From contig CP102274.1 of assembly GCA_025149285.1 (NCBI GenBank), positions 702,501 through 766,500 of the forward strand: a DNA stretch of 64,000 nucleotides, given 5' to 3'. The translations under genes were made by a program, and so were the position numbers. The notes below the pieces were generated by a model. The model was not told the origin of the DNA. It worked only from the letters and a program-made list of their open reading frames with translations, and searched no databases. This DNA is from Hungatella hathewayi (lineage in GTDB: Bacteria > Bacillota > Clostridia > Lachnospirales > Lachnospiraceae). Below are positions 53,691 to 61,457 of this stretch, piece after piece. Each line of letters starts with the position of its first letter. Position 1 is the first letter of the stretch.

Positions 53691-53712
53691 GCCGGAAGCT
53701 GCATTTTTATAA

Positions 53713-53741
53713 CGTGGGAGGGACATCCCCGACAATACCAC
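53713..53741 (+). promoter_or_regulatory. L1-binding leader element 2, before rplA
   Basis: Identical to the element at 53213-53241 at 28 of 29 bases and exactly 500 bp downstream of it. It ends one base before the AGGAGGT ribosome site of rplA, so L1 bound here could block its own translation. Confidence 0.75.
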
Positions 53742-53757
53742 TAGGAGGTTATTTATA

Positions 53758-54453
53758 ATGAAAAGAGGAAAAAGATACGCAGAGGCAGCTAAAACGATCG
53801 ATCGTACTGTTCTCTACGATGCACCAGAAGCAATCTCATTAGTAAAGAAAGCTGCAAGTGCTAAATTTGATGAAACAATTGAAGCTCATATCAGAACCGG
53901 ATGTGACGGACGTCACGCAGATCAGCAGATCCGTGGTGCAGTTGTTCTGCCTCATGGTACAGGTAAGACTGTAAGAATCTTAGTATTTGCTAAGGGACCT
54001 AAGGCTGACGAAGCTTTAGCTGCAGGCGCTGATTTCGTTGGAGCAGAGGAATTAATTCCGAAGATCCAGAACGAAGGCTGGCTGGATTTTGATGTAGTTG
54101 TTGCTACACCAGATATGATGGGTGTTGTAGGACGTCTGGGACGTGTACTCGGACCGAAGGGCTTAATGCCTAACCCAAAAGCTGGTACAGTTACCATGGA
54201 CGTAACGAAGGCAATCAACGATATCAAAGCCGGTAAAGTTGAGTACAGACTTGATAAAACAAACATTATCCACGTGCCAGTTGGAAAAGCTTCTTTCGAA
54301 GAAGATAAATTAGCGGACAACTTCCAGACGCTTATCGATGCAATCATGAAAGCAAAACCAAGTGCTGTTAAGGGTGCTTACTTAAAGAGCGTTACTCTGA
54401 CTTCTACCATGGGGCCTGGCGTAAAGCTGAACGTAGCAAAATTAATGAACTAA
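53758..54453 (+). CDS. rplA: 50S ribosomal protein L1
   Basis: 231 residues. [37 protein letters not shown] and [17 protein letters not shown] are the L1 signatures. L1 binds the mobile stalk of 23S rRNA and represses its own mRNA through a mimic of that site, seen twice in this operon. Confidence 0.98.
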   Translation: MKRGKRYAEAAKTIDRTVLYDAPEAISLVKKAASAKFDETIEAHIRTGCDGRHADQQIRGAVVLPHGTGKTVRILVFAKGPKADEALAAGADFVGAEELIPKIQNEGWLDFDVVVATPDMMGVVGRLGRVLGPKGLMPNPKAGTVTMDVTKAINDIKAGKVEYRLDKTNIIHVPVGKASFEEDKLADNFQTLIDAIMKAKPSAVKGAYLKSVTLTSTMGPGVKLNVAKLMN

Positions 54454-54466
54454 TTTTGTTTTGTGG

Positions 54467-54495
54467 TTGACATTAATCATAAATCATGTTACAAT
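54467..54495 (+). promoter_or_regulatory. Promoter of the rplJ-rplL operon
   Basis: Perfect TTGACA (54467-54472), 17-bp spacer, TACAAT (54490-54495). Confidence 0.85.
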
Positions 54496-54502
54496 ACGCA
54501 AA

Positions 54503-54596
54503 GTATTGACTGCCGAAGACAGCAGGTGCCGCAAGGCATAAGGTGTAAACGCCTGCCGAGGAACGTACAAGTATCGTTTTAACGAATGATCTGTAG
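54503..54596 (+). ncRNA. Ribosomal protein L10 leader
   Basis: The region upstream of rplJ contains TGCCGAAGACAGCAGGTGC, GCAAGGC-TAAGG and GCCTGCCGAGGA, the conserved parts of the L10(L12)4-binding leader of Firmicutes. CAGGTGC and GCCTGCC segments can pair. It lies between promoter and attenuator. Confidence 0.85.
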
Positions 54597-54636
54597 ACCT
54601 CTCTGTCTTTAGGCAGAGAGGTTTTTATTTTCTTTC
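54597..54636 (+). terminator. Attenuator terminator of the L10 leader
   Basis: Perfect stem ACCTCTCTG (54597-54605) with CAGAGAGGT (54614-54622) and a T-rich tail. L10 binding to the leader would favour it. A further ~125 bases before rplJ include a GACCGG/CCGGTC hairpin of unknown role. Confidence 0.88.
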
Positions 54637-54764
54637 TCATAACACCGGAACCCGGTACATGAGAAGGGCCTCTCCGTCAGGACAGAGAAATTCTTTTTGC
54701 GGTTTATACGGGCGGACCGGCCGGGTTTCCGGTCAGGTTTAGACTAAACAGGAGGTAAACCATA

Positions 54765-55268
54765 ATGGCAAAAGTTGAATTAAAACAGCCAGTTGTAGAC
54801 GAGATCAAGGAATTATTTGACGGCGCCGAGACTGCAGTAGTCGTAGACTACCGTGGCTTAACTGTAGCTCAGGACACTGAACTGCGTAAGAAGTTAAGAG
54901 AAGCAGGCGTTGTATACAAAGTATACAAGAATACAATGATCCGTTTTGCAGGAAAAGGCACAGCATTCGAGGCTCTGGAGCCGAATCTGGAAGGACCTAC
55001 AGCATTAGCTGTATCCAAGACAGACGCGACAGCTCCGGCAAGAATCCTTGCTGAGTTTGCCAAGACAGCTCCGGCATTAGAGATTAAGGGCGGCGTTGTT
55101 GAAGGCGTATATTATGATGAGAAGGGCATGGCTCAGATTTCCAGCATTCCTTCCAGAGAAGTTCTTCTCGGAAAGTTACTTGGAAGCATCCAGTCTCCGA
55201 TCACCAACTTTGCCCGCGTGCTCAAGCAGATCGCAGAGGCGCAGGGCGGCGAAAGCGCAGAAGCGTAA
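54765..55268 (+). CDS. rplJ: 50S ribosomal protein L10
   Basis: 167 residues behind AGGAGGT. VVDYRGLTVAQDTELRKKLREAG and YKNTMIRFA are typical. It forms the stalk base and, with L7/L12 dimers, binds the leader above to control the operon. Confidence 0.98.
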   Translation: MAKVELKQPVVDEIKELFDGAETAVVVDYRGLTVAQDTELRKKLREAGVVYKVYKNTMIRFAGKGTAFEALEPNLEGPTALAVSKTDATAPARILAEFAKTAPALEIKGGVVEGVYYDEKGMAQISSIPSREVLLGKLLGSIQSPITNFARVLKQIAEAQGGESAEA

Positions 55269-55318
55269 TTTTCTTAAGGAAGACAAGCGCAGCGCGGCCT
55301 GAATTTAGAAAATTAGCG

Positions 55319-55343
55319 GTTCAGTGACTTAAGGGAACTGAAC
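55319..55343 (+). promoter_or_regulatory. Hairpin in the rplJ-rplL spacer
   Basis: GTTCAGT (55319-55325) pairs with ACTGAAC (55337-55343) in the 120-base gap. There is no T-run; it may be an RNA-processing or stability element. Confidence 0.4.
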
Positions 55344-55388
55344 TTCCTTACCAAAAATCAAACATATATTAAATGGAGGTATATTATC

Positions 55389-55763
55389 ATGGCAAAGTTA
55401 ACAACAGCTGAGTTTATTGAAGCTATCAAAGAATTATCCGTATTAGAATTAAATGATTTAGTAAAAGCTTGTGAAGAAGAATTCGGTGTATCCGCAGCAG
55501 CAGGTGTTGTTGTAGCAGCAGCAGGCGCTGGCGCAGCAGCTGAAGAAGAGAAGACAGAATTCGACGTTGAATTAACCGAGGTTGGTCCTAACAAGGTTAA
55601 GGTTATCAAGGTTGTTCGTGAAGCTACCGGCTTAGGCTTAAAGGAAGCAAAAGACGTAGTTGACAGCGCTCCGAAGGTAGTTAAGGCTGGCGCTTCCAAG
55701 GAAGAAGCTGAGCAGATCAAGGCTTCCTTAGAGGCTGAGGGTGCAAAAGTTACATTAAAGTAA
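55389..55763 (+). CDS. rplL: 50S ribosomal protein L7/L12
   Basis: 124 residues behind GGAGGT. N-terminal dimerisation domain, Ala/Gly hinge ([18 protein letters not shown]) and C-terminal domain [25 protein letters not shown]. It recruits translation factors. Confidence 0.98.
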   Translation: MAKLTTAEFIEAIKELSVLELNDLVKACEEEFGVSAAAGVVVAAAGAGAAAEEEKTEFDVELTEVGPNKVKVIKVVREATGLGLKEAKDVVDSAPKVVKAGASKEEAEQIKASLEAEGAKVTLK

Positions 55764-55778
55764 TTGAGGCTCTTCTTT

Positions 55779-55815
55779 CCCCCGAATCTGTTATGCAGAA
55801 TCGGGGGTTTTTATT
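55779..55815 (+). terminator. Terminator after rplL
   Basis: CCCCCGAATCTG (55779-55790) pairs with CAGAATCGGGGG (55796-55807, one mismatch), followed by TTTTTATTTT. Confidence 0.9.
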
Positions 55816-55917
55816 TTGCAGGGAAATAGCTGCTGCTCATTTCAGGCGGTGTGAATTGGGATGAAAATAGCTTAATCTACAAAATATTTAAATTTTAGGA
55901 AAAATGCTGTAATAGTC

Positions 55918-55946
55918 TTGACAATTTAGGAAAAAAGGTGTAAACT
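55918..55946 (+). promoter_or_regulatory. Promoter of the cold-shock gene
   Basis: TTGACA (55918-55923), 17-bp spacer, TAAACT (55941-55946). Just upstream (55892-55913) the stretch TTTAGGAAAAA...GTAA is repeated imperfectly, a possible duplicated regulatory motif. Confidence 0.7.
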
Positions 55947-55976
55947 ACACCCGTATTATCGAATGAGGTTATGATT

Positions 55977-56036
55977 TCACATATTTTTGTAAGTCATTAT
56001 TTTCGGATGATGCTTTACAAAAATATGTGATTTTTG
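55977..56036 (+). promoter_or_regulatory. Long hairpin with T-run in the cold-shock gene leader
   Basis: A perfect 16-bp inverted repeat, 55977-55992 (TCACATATTTTTGTAA) with 56015-56030, and an inner TCAT/ATGA stem, followed at once by TTTTTG. It has the form of an intrinsic terminator but lies inside the ~140-base leader, 50 bases before the ribosome site. Confidence 0.75.
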
Positions 56037-56087
56037 TTTCATGAGATAAATCAAATAATTTTTTTATTTTTATAGGAGGTACGCGTT

Positions 56088-56291
56088 ATGAACAACGGTA
56101 CAGTAAAATGGTTTAATGGAGCAAAGGGTTATGGTTTTATCACAAACGACGAAACTGGCGAAGAAGTATTCGTACACTTCTCCGGAATCATGGCTGACGG
56201 CTACAAGACTCTTGAAGAGGGCCAGAAGGTAACTTATGATACAACCGAAGGAAACCGTGGTCTGCAGGCAGTTAACGTTTGCTTAGCATAA
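56088..56291 (+). CDS. csp: Cold-shock protein (CspA family)
   Basis: 67 residues behind [25 protein letters not shown] (RNP1) and EVFVHFSGI (RNP2) form the RNA-binding surface. Acts as an RNA chaperone or antiterminator in the cytoplasm. The long structured leader is usual for temperature-regulated csp genes. Confidence 0.96.
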   Translation: MNNGTVKWFNGAKGYGFITNDETGEEVFVHFSGIMADGYKTLEEGQKVTYDTTEGNRGLQAVNVCLA

Positions 56292-56323
56292 TTGCATTTC
56301 CAGCTGAATAAACCAAAAAGATG

Positions 56324-56361
56324 AAAGCCGTTGTCCGATTGCCGGGGAGCGGCTTTTTTAT
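56324..56361 (+). terminator. Terminator after csp
   Basis: AAAGCCG (56324-56330) pairs with CGGCTTT (56350-56356), followed by more T. Confidence 0.75.
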
Positions 56362-56440
56362 GTAATGGGAAAGGGCTCCTGTTACATAAAAAGCCTTCCG
56401 GGCACGCGTTCGAAAGACCGGTTCCGGTCTTTCCAGAATC

Positions 56441-56482
56441 TTTATACAATCTTTATATCACTTCCCTGATTTCCACTATCTT
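56441..56482 (+). promoter_or_regulatory. KdpE-like direct repeat and promoter of the trk-kdpDE operon
   Basis: TTTATA (56441-56446), 5 bp, TTTATA (56452-56457), then 19 bp to a -10-like TATCTT (56477-56482). The 11-bp repeat period fits two winged-helix monomers of an OmpR/PhoB-type activator. The same layout precedes kdpFA. A 10-bp hairpin (56412-56433) lies just upstream. Confidence 0.6.
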
Positions 56483-56550
56483 TTTTATGGGCTTTTCCAC
56501 TACAATAAAGCTGTAAAAATATGCTTTCATGATAGAGGGGAGGAACGTTT

Positions 56551-56991
56551 ATGTTCTTTCATAAAACGAAAACCATTATTATAGCAGGTGCGAGCCGATT
56601 TGGGGCCGGACTGGCAGGGAAGCTGTCAGGGCGCAGTACGAGAATTGTTGTAATTGATTTGAATGAGGATGCCTTCCGGAAGCTGCCGGAGGATTTCAGT
56701 GGTTATCAGATTGTCGGGGACGGAACGGATATAGATTTGCTGAAGCAGGTGGGAATCGAGAGCGCGGAGGTATTTATTGCGGCTACGGATGACGATAATG
56801 TCAATATTCTGGCTTCACAGATCGCCTGCCGGATCTTCCATGTGCCGGAGGTATTTTCCAGGCTCAATGATAAAAATAAGGAAAAACTGATTCGCGGATT
56901 TAATATCAAACCGATCTGTCCGTTTGTTCTGTCGGTAAATGAATTTGACAGGCTGACAGAAGGGGAATATCAGGAGGCAGGAATTTCATGA
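56551..56991 (+). CDS. TrkA-type potassium channel regulator, single RCK-N domain
   Basis: 146 residues behind GGGGAGG. IIIAGASRFGAGLAGKLSGRS starts the NAD-binding Rossmann fold; IVGDGTDIDLLKQVGIESAEVFIAATDDD is the RCK-N core. It ends after one domain, without the RCK-C ligand domain, so it is about a third of E. coli TrkA. It overlaps the next trkA-like gene by four bases and probably forms a mixed ring with it. Confidence 0.88.
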   Translation: MFFHKTKTIIIAGASRFGAGLAGKLSGRSTRIVVIDLNEDAFRKLPEDFSGYQIVGDGTDIDLLKQVGIESAEVFIAATDDDNVNILASQIACRIFHVPEVFSRLNDKNKEKLIRGFNIKPICPFVLSVNEFDRLTEGEYQEAGIS

Positions 56992-57662
56992 AGATTGTGG
57001 TTGCAGGTGGAAGAGATGAGGCGGATTTCCTGATTGGGCTTCTTCTGATGGGAAAACATAAGATTATAGCAATCAACGGGGATATGGGGTACTGTGAGCA
57101 TCTGGCCGCGTCCTACAACGCCGCTTCTGTCATCTATGGTGATCCCTGCAAGGAGTATGTCATGGATGAGGCGGGTGTGAAAGGATATGATATCCTGATT
57201 GCTTTGAGAGAGAAGGACGCGGATAACCTGGAGATCTGTCAGATGGCCAAGCGCCTGTTTGCCATTAAAAAGACGGTCTGTACGGTGAGAAATCCGAAAA
57301 ATGTGGAGATATTCGAGATGCTGGGCGTGGACAGGGCAATAAGCGCCACCTATATGCTGGCCCACTATATCGAGCAGGCTTCGGTGATTGAAGATCTGGT
57401 CAGGGTGATGCCTCTGGAGAATCAGAAGGTACTGGTCAATGAGATAAAGGTGAATTCGGACTGCCCGGTGGTGGATCGCAGAATTGCGGATATGGAGCTT
57501 CCCTTTAATACAATTATCAGCTGTATTATAAGAGAGACGGAGGTCATTGTTCCCAACGGGCAGAATAAGATTATGGCAGGAGACCGCCTGGTGGTGATCA
57601 CCACACCGCAGAGCCAGAAGGAATCCGTTAAGGCCATCCTGGGCAGTGAAGACAATGAATGA
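56988..57662 (+). CDS. trkA: TrkA-type potassium uptake regulator with RCK-N and RCK-C domains
   Basis: 224 residues. RCK-N (KIVVAGGRDEADFLIGLL, DEAGVKGYDILIALREKDADNL) and RCK-C (from ~140: NEIKVNSDCPVVDRRIADMELP...NKIMAGDRLVVIT). The usual GxGxxG is replaced by GGRDEA, so nucleotide binding may be weak. RCK-C domains commonly bind c-di-AMP. It gates the TrkH channel encoded next. Confidence 0.9.
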   Translation: MKIVVAGGRDEADFLIGLLLMGKHKIIAINGDMGYCEHLAASYNAASVIYGDPCKEYVMDEAGVKGYDILIALREKDADNLEICQMAKRLFAIKKTVCTVRNPKNVEIFEMLGVDRAISATYMLAHYIEQASVIEDLVRVMPLENQKVLVNEIKVNSDCPVVDRRIADMELPFNTIISCIIRETEVIVPNGQNKIMAGDRLVVITTPQSQKESVKAILGSEDNE

Positions 57663-59235
57663 TCATATGATTTTATGGGAAACACTGGGAGCAGAGAACC
57701 ATCACGAGAGACATGTTCTGAAGGGATACCGCCTGATCGCCGGTTATATGGGGATCGTAATGATTCTGGCGGGAATTATCACGCTGCTTCCTCTGTTTAC
57801 CCTGTTCTTTTATCCGGAGGAAATGGGACAGGCGCAGTACTTTGTGGCGCCGGGCGTCTCGTCAATCCTGGCAGGCTATCTCCTGAGCCTGGTGCTTCGC
57901 GGAAGGCGGGCGGGAAACCTGGAAAAAAATCAGGAAATGATCGTTGTTCTCGGGACATGGGTCATTGTCATCTTCGTAACGGCGATACCATTTGTACTCA
58001 GCGGAACGTATTCCGTGACACAGGCTGTGTTTGAGACTACCAGCGGACTCAGTACGACGGGACTCAGTGTGGTTGATGTCAGCACGGCTCCCCATATTTT
58101 CCTGATACACAGGACGATACTTCTGTTTTTTGGAGGGATCGGGTTAGTGCTTGTCATGACGTCGGTACTCTCTGATGTATATGGAATGCGGCTGTATCAC
58201 GCCGAAGGCCACTCGGACCGTCTGCTTCCCAATCTGATTGAATCGGCAAGGCTGATTATCGGGATATACAGCGGATACATCCTGGGAGGTACTTTTTTAT
58301 ATATTCTGTTCGGTATGAGTCCCTTCGATGCCATAAACCACGCAGTGGCGGCTCTTTCCACCGGCGGCTTTTCTACCAGGGCGGAGAGCATCGGCTACTA
58401 TAACAGCACGGCCATCGAGATGGTCACGGTTATCTTAATGCTGCTTGGCAGCACGAATTTTTTTGTGCATCTGCTTCTGCTGAAGGGAAAATTCAAAGAA
58501 TTTATCTCCCACTGTGAGGTCCGGCTCATGCTTTTTCTGCTGGCTCTCTTTGTGCCCATCCTGACGGTGCTCCTTATGAACGGCGTATACAGTAACGTGC
58601 CGGTGAGCCTGCGGGCAGCACTGTTTCAGGCAGTTTCTGCACTGACCACGACCGGATTCCAGACGGTTGAGAGCTTTGCCGCATGGACGCCTGCGATGAT
58701 GTTTCTTATGATTCTGCTGATGCTGATTGGCGGCGGGGCCGGGTCCACGGCGGGCGGCTTGAAGATTTACCGCGTTTATGTTATGCTGAAGGAAATCTTG
58801 TGGAAGCTGGTTCGTGATGCGCACCCCGACCGGGTTGTATTTACCGAACAGATTAACCGCGGCGGTAAGAAGGAAGTCATAACAGACAGGGAGAAGAACC
58901 GGATCAACGCATTTGTCTTCTTCTACCTTCTTTTGTTTGCAGCTGGAAGCTTTGTATTCTGCTGCTATGGCTATTCGATTCAGGACTCCATGTTTGAGTT
59001 TGCCTCCGCCATAAGTACGGTGGGACTGTCTGTCGGAATCACGTCGTACGGAGCCAGCCCGGTGATTCACTGGACGGCCATTGCAGGCATGTTTCTGGGG
59101 CGTCTGGAGATTTATGTCGTACTGATTGCAGCGGCCAGGATGGCGTCCGACGGAAAGAATTATCTGCACGAGAAACAGATGAAACGGAAACGGCACAGAA
59201 ATCGAAACAGGAAAAGGGATCATTATGAGAAATGA
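57655..59235 (+). CDS. trkH: TrkH/KtrB family potassium transporter
   Basis: 526 residues from ATG 57655, overlapping the trkA stop by eight bases; GTG 57646 is also open. Eight or more membrane helices and four selectivity-filter loops (TTSGLSTTGLSVV, AALSTGGFSTRAES, SALTTTGFQTVESF, ISTVGLSVGIT). It carries K+ (possibly Na+-coupled) into the cell. The Lys/Arg-rich C-terminus overlaps kdpD. Confidence 0.95.
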   Translation: MNDHMILWETLGAENHHERHVLKGYRLIAGYMGIVMILAGIITLLPLFTLFFYPEEMGQAQYFVAPGVSSILAGYLLSLVLRGRRAGNLEKNQEMIVVLGTWVIVIFVTAIPFVLSGTYSVTQAVFETTSGLSTTGLSVVDVSTAPHIFLIHRTILLFFGGIGLVLVMTSVLSDVYGMRLYHAEGHSDRLLPNLIESARLIIGIYSGYILGGTFLYILFGMSPFDAINHAVAALSTGGFSTRAESIGYYNSTAIEMVTVILMLLGSTNFFVHLLLLKGKFKEFISHCEVRLMLFLLALFVPILTVLLMNGVYSNVPVSLRAALFQAVSALTTTGFQTVESFAAWTPAMMFLMILLMLIGGGAGSTAGGLKIYRVYVMLKEILWKLVRDAHPDRVVFTEQINRGGKKEVITDREKNRINAFVFFYLLLFAAGSFVFCCYGYSIQDSMFEFASAISTVGLSVGITSYGASPVIHWTAIAGMFLGRLEIYVVLIAAARMASDGKNYLHEKQMKRKRHRNRNRKRDHYEK

Positions 59236-60715
59236 TATCGCGTCTGCGGAACACATCGTTAAAATACTGAAAAATGCATCAAAGGTGGCTGTAATCTGGG
59301 TGCTCTCTACGATGTTTGCCATTGTGCTCAACCATATGGGAGTCCGCATTGAGAATCTGCTTCTTATCTATGTGGTCGGCGTCGTTATCTGCAGCGTGGA
59401 GACCAGCAGCATGTGCTGGGGAATTGGTTCATCGGTCGTTTTCGTCTTCACTTTTAATTTTCTGTTTACTGCACCGAAGTTTACCTTCCAGGTGGACGAT
59501 CCGAATTACGTCATTTCACTGATGATTTTCATCATTGTGGCGTTTATTGTGGCCTCGCTGACTGTTAAGCTGCAGAGGCAGATGGACATTGCCAACAGGA
59601 GGACGGAGATTACAACCAAGCTCAATGCGATCGGCAGCGGATTTTTAAATCTGGCAGGCCGACCGGCCATCGCCAGATACAGCTGTGACAGTTTGAAAAA
59701 ATTGACGGAGAAACGGGTGGATATCCTGATCCGCAGCAGCGACAATGAAGAATTCTCCGACAGTATAGCAGAGTGGTGCTACCGCAATTCCATGATCTGC
59801 GGCCACGGAGAGGCTCAGTTTGGTGAAAATACTTCTCTTTACGTTCCGATTAAGAACAGCAACAAGACGTATGGAGTCATTATATTTGACTGCTGTGACG
59901 GTGATTTAGAGGAAGAAGAGAGGGTTTACGTGGACACGGTAATCTCCCAGATTACCCTGGTGCTTGAGCGGGAACGGCTGAATGAGGAGAAGGAAGAGAC
60001 GAAAATACAGATCGAGAAGGAACGGCTGAAGAGTACTCTTCTGAGAAGTATTTCACATGACCTGCGCACGCCGCTGACCGGCATTGCCGGAAGCTCTAAT
60101 TTTCTCTATGACAACTATGGGAGCCTGGATGAAGAAACTGCAAAGAGTATGCTGAATGATATCTGTACGGATGCAGAGTGGCTGAATTCCATGGTAGAGA
60201 ATCTGCTGAATATGACCCGCATACAGGAAGGGCGGCTGGATATACAGAAGAAGAAAGAAGTCGTGGATGACCTGATTTCAGGTGCTGTCACCCTGGTCTC
60301 CAAGCGGCTGGGAGATCACCGCTTAAAGACCGTCACTCCCCATGATATCGTTCTGCTTCCGGTTGACGCCAGACTGTTTACCCAGGTTCTGGTAAACTTA
60401 ATTGACAACGCGATCCGGCATTCGGGAAACGATACGACCATTACGGTTTCCGCCCGGGTGATGGGGAACTTTATCACCTTTAAGGTATCGGATAATGGCA
60501 GCGGTATCCCGGAAGAACGGTTAGACAAGATTTTTGATAACTTTTTTACGACAGCCTATGAAAACGGCGATAAGCAGCGGGGAGTCGGACTGGGGCTTAC
60601 GATCTGCAAGGCTATTGTGGAAGCCCACGGAGGCCATATAAAGGCTGTCAATAATGAGGGGGGAGGAACTACATTTCAGGTTGATATGCCAATGGAGGTA
60701 AGACAGAATGAATGA
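59225..60715 (+). CDS. kdpD: KdpD-type sensor histidine kinase lacking the N-terminal KdpD/Usp domains
   Basis: 496 residues against ~900 for full KdpD. It begins near the DUF4118 four-helix membrane domain (VAVIWVLSTMFAIVLNHMG, LLLIYVVGVVICSV, FTFNFLFTAPKFTFQVDD), followed by a GAF-like domain, HisKA with the phosphoacceptor SISHDLRTPLTGIAG, and HATPase (LVNLIDNAIRHSGND, SDNGSGIPEE, GVGLGLTICKAIVEAHGG). The missing ~380 residues normally sense ATP or c-di-AMP. It overlaps trkH by 11 and kdpE by eight bases. It should phosphorylate KdpE under K+ limitation. Confidence 0.92.
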   Translation: MRNDIASAEHIVKILKNASKVAVIWVLSTMFAIVLNHMGVRIENLLLIYVVGVVICSVETSSMCWGIGSSVVFVFTFNFLFTAPKFTFQVDDPNYVISLMIFIIVAFIVASLTVKLQRQMDIANRRTEITTKLNAIGSGFLNLAGRPAIARYSCDSLKKLTEKRVDILIRSSDNEEFSDSIAEWCYRNSMICGHGEAQFGENTSLYVPIKNSNKTYGVIIFDCCDGDLEEEERVYVDTVISQITLVLERERLNEEKEETKIQIEKERLKSTLLRSISHDLRTPLTGIAGSSNFLYDNYGSLDEETAKSMLNDICTDAEWLNSMVENLLNMTRIQEGRLDIQKKKEVVDDLISGAVTLVSKRLGDHRLKTVTPHDIVLLPVDARLFTQVLVNLIDNAIRHSGNDTTITVSARVMGNFITFKVSDNGSGIPEERLDKIFDNFFTTAYENGDKQRGVGLGLTICKAIVEAHGGHIKAVNNEGGGTTFQVDMPMEVRQNE

Positions 60716-61394
60716 TGCAGATATCCTGGTCATCGAAGATGACAAGACCATACAGAATTTTATAAAAATAACGCTGAAAACCAAGGGATACAGGTGTGTA
60801 CTCGCAGACGACGGCCTGACGGGCATCTCGTATTTTTACGCCAATAATCCGGATCTGATCCTGCTGGATTTAGGACTGCCCGATATAGATGGTATGGAGG
60901 TATTAGGCCAGATCCGCCAGGAGTCGGAGGTGCCGGTTATCGTGGTATCTGCCAGAGGGATGGAGCAGGAGAAGGTGGGGGCGCTGGATGCAGGAGCGGA
61001 CGATTATATTACCAAGCCGTTTAATGCCGGGGAGCTGCTGGCCAGAATCCGGGTTGCGCTGCGGCACCGCAGTTCCGCGCCCAGACAGGAGCCGGTCTTT
61101 GAACTGGATACCCTGAAAATGGATTTTGAAAAGCGGAAGGTCAGTGTCAGGGGAGAAGAAGTCCACTTGACCCCGATTGAATATAAGATGCTGTCGCTTC
61201 TTGTCAATAATTCCGGTAAGGTCCTGACGCATCACTACATTCAGCAGGAGGTATGGGGGTACGATACTACTGACGACTACCAGTCCCTTCGCGTATTTAT
61301 GGCAAACATACGCCGCAAAATAGAAGAGGATTCCACAAAACCCCGGTTCATCTTGACGGAAGTCGGCGTCGGTTACCGGTTCGTGGAGTCGTAG
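60708..61394 (+). CDS. kdpE: KdpE-type response regulator (OmpR family)
   Basis: 228 residues. Receiver domain with ILVIEDD acidic pocket, phosphoacceptor Asp in ILLDLGLPD and KPF lysine; winged helix from ~130 (LTPIEYKMLSLLVNNSGKVLTHHYIQQEVWG, RVFMANIRRKIE). It activates K+ uptake genes. TTTATA-type direct repeats before trkA and kdpF are its likely sites. Last gene of the operon. Confidence 0.95.
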   Translation: MNDADILVIEDDKTIQNFIKITLKTKGYRCVLADDGLTGISYFYANNPDLILLDLGLPDIDGMEVLGQIRQESEVPVIVVSARGMEQEKVGALDAGADDYITKPFNAGELLARIRVALRHRSSAPRQEPVFELDTLKMDFEKRKVSVRGEEVHLTPIEYKMLSLLVNNSGKVLTHHYIQQEVWGYDTTDDYQSLRVFMANIRRKIEEDSTKPRFILTEVGVGYRFVES

Positions 61395-61407
61395 ACAGAA
61401 AAATAAG

Positions 61408-61457
61408 AGGCATTCCAGGCTGCTGAAAGTATGATCAGCCGCCTGGAATGCCTTTTG
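61408..61457. terminator. Bidirectional terminator between kdpE and the acyltransferase gene
   Basis: AGGCATTCCAGGC (61408-61420) pairs perfectly with GCCTGGAATGCCT (61441-61453), extended by GCTG/CAGC inside, then TTTTG. Confidence 0.85.

Noticed and set aside
56412..56433. Ten-base-pair hairpin GAAAGACCGG/CCGGTCTTTC before the trk promoter as a terminator.
   Set aside because: No T-run follows on either strand; csp already has a terminator at 56324-56361. It may be an operator but I cannot support that.
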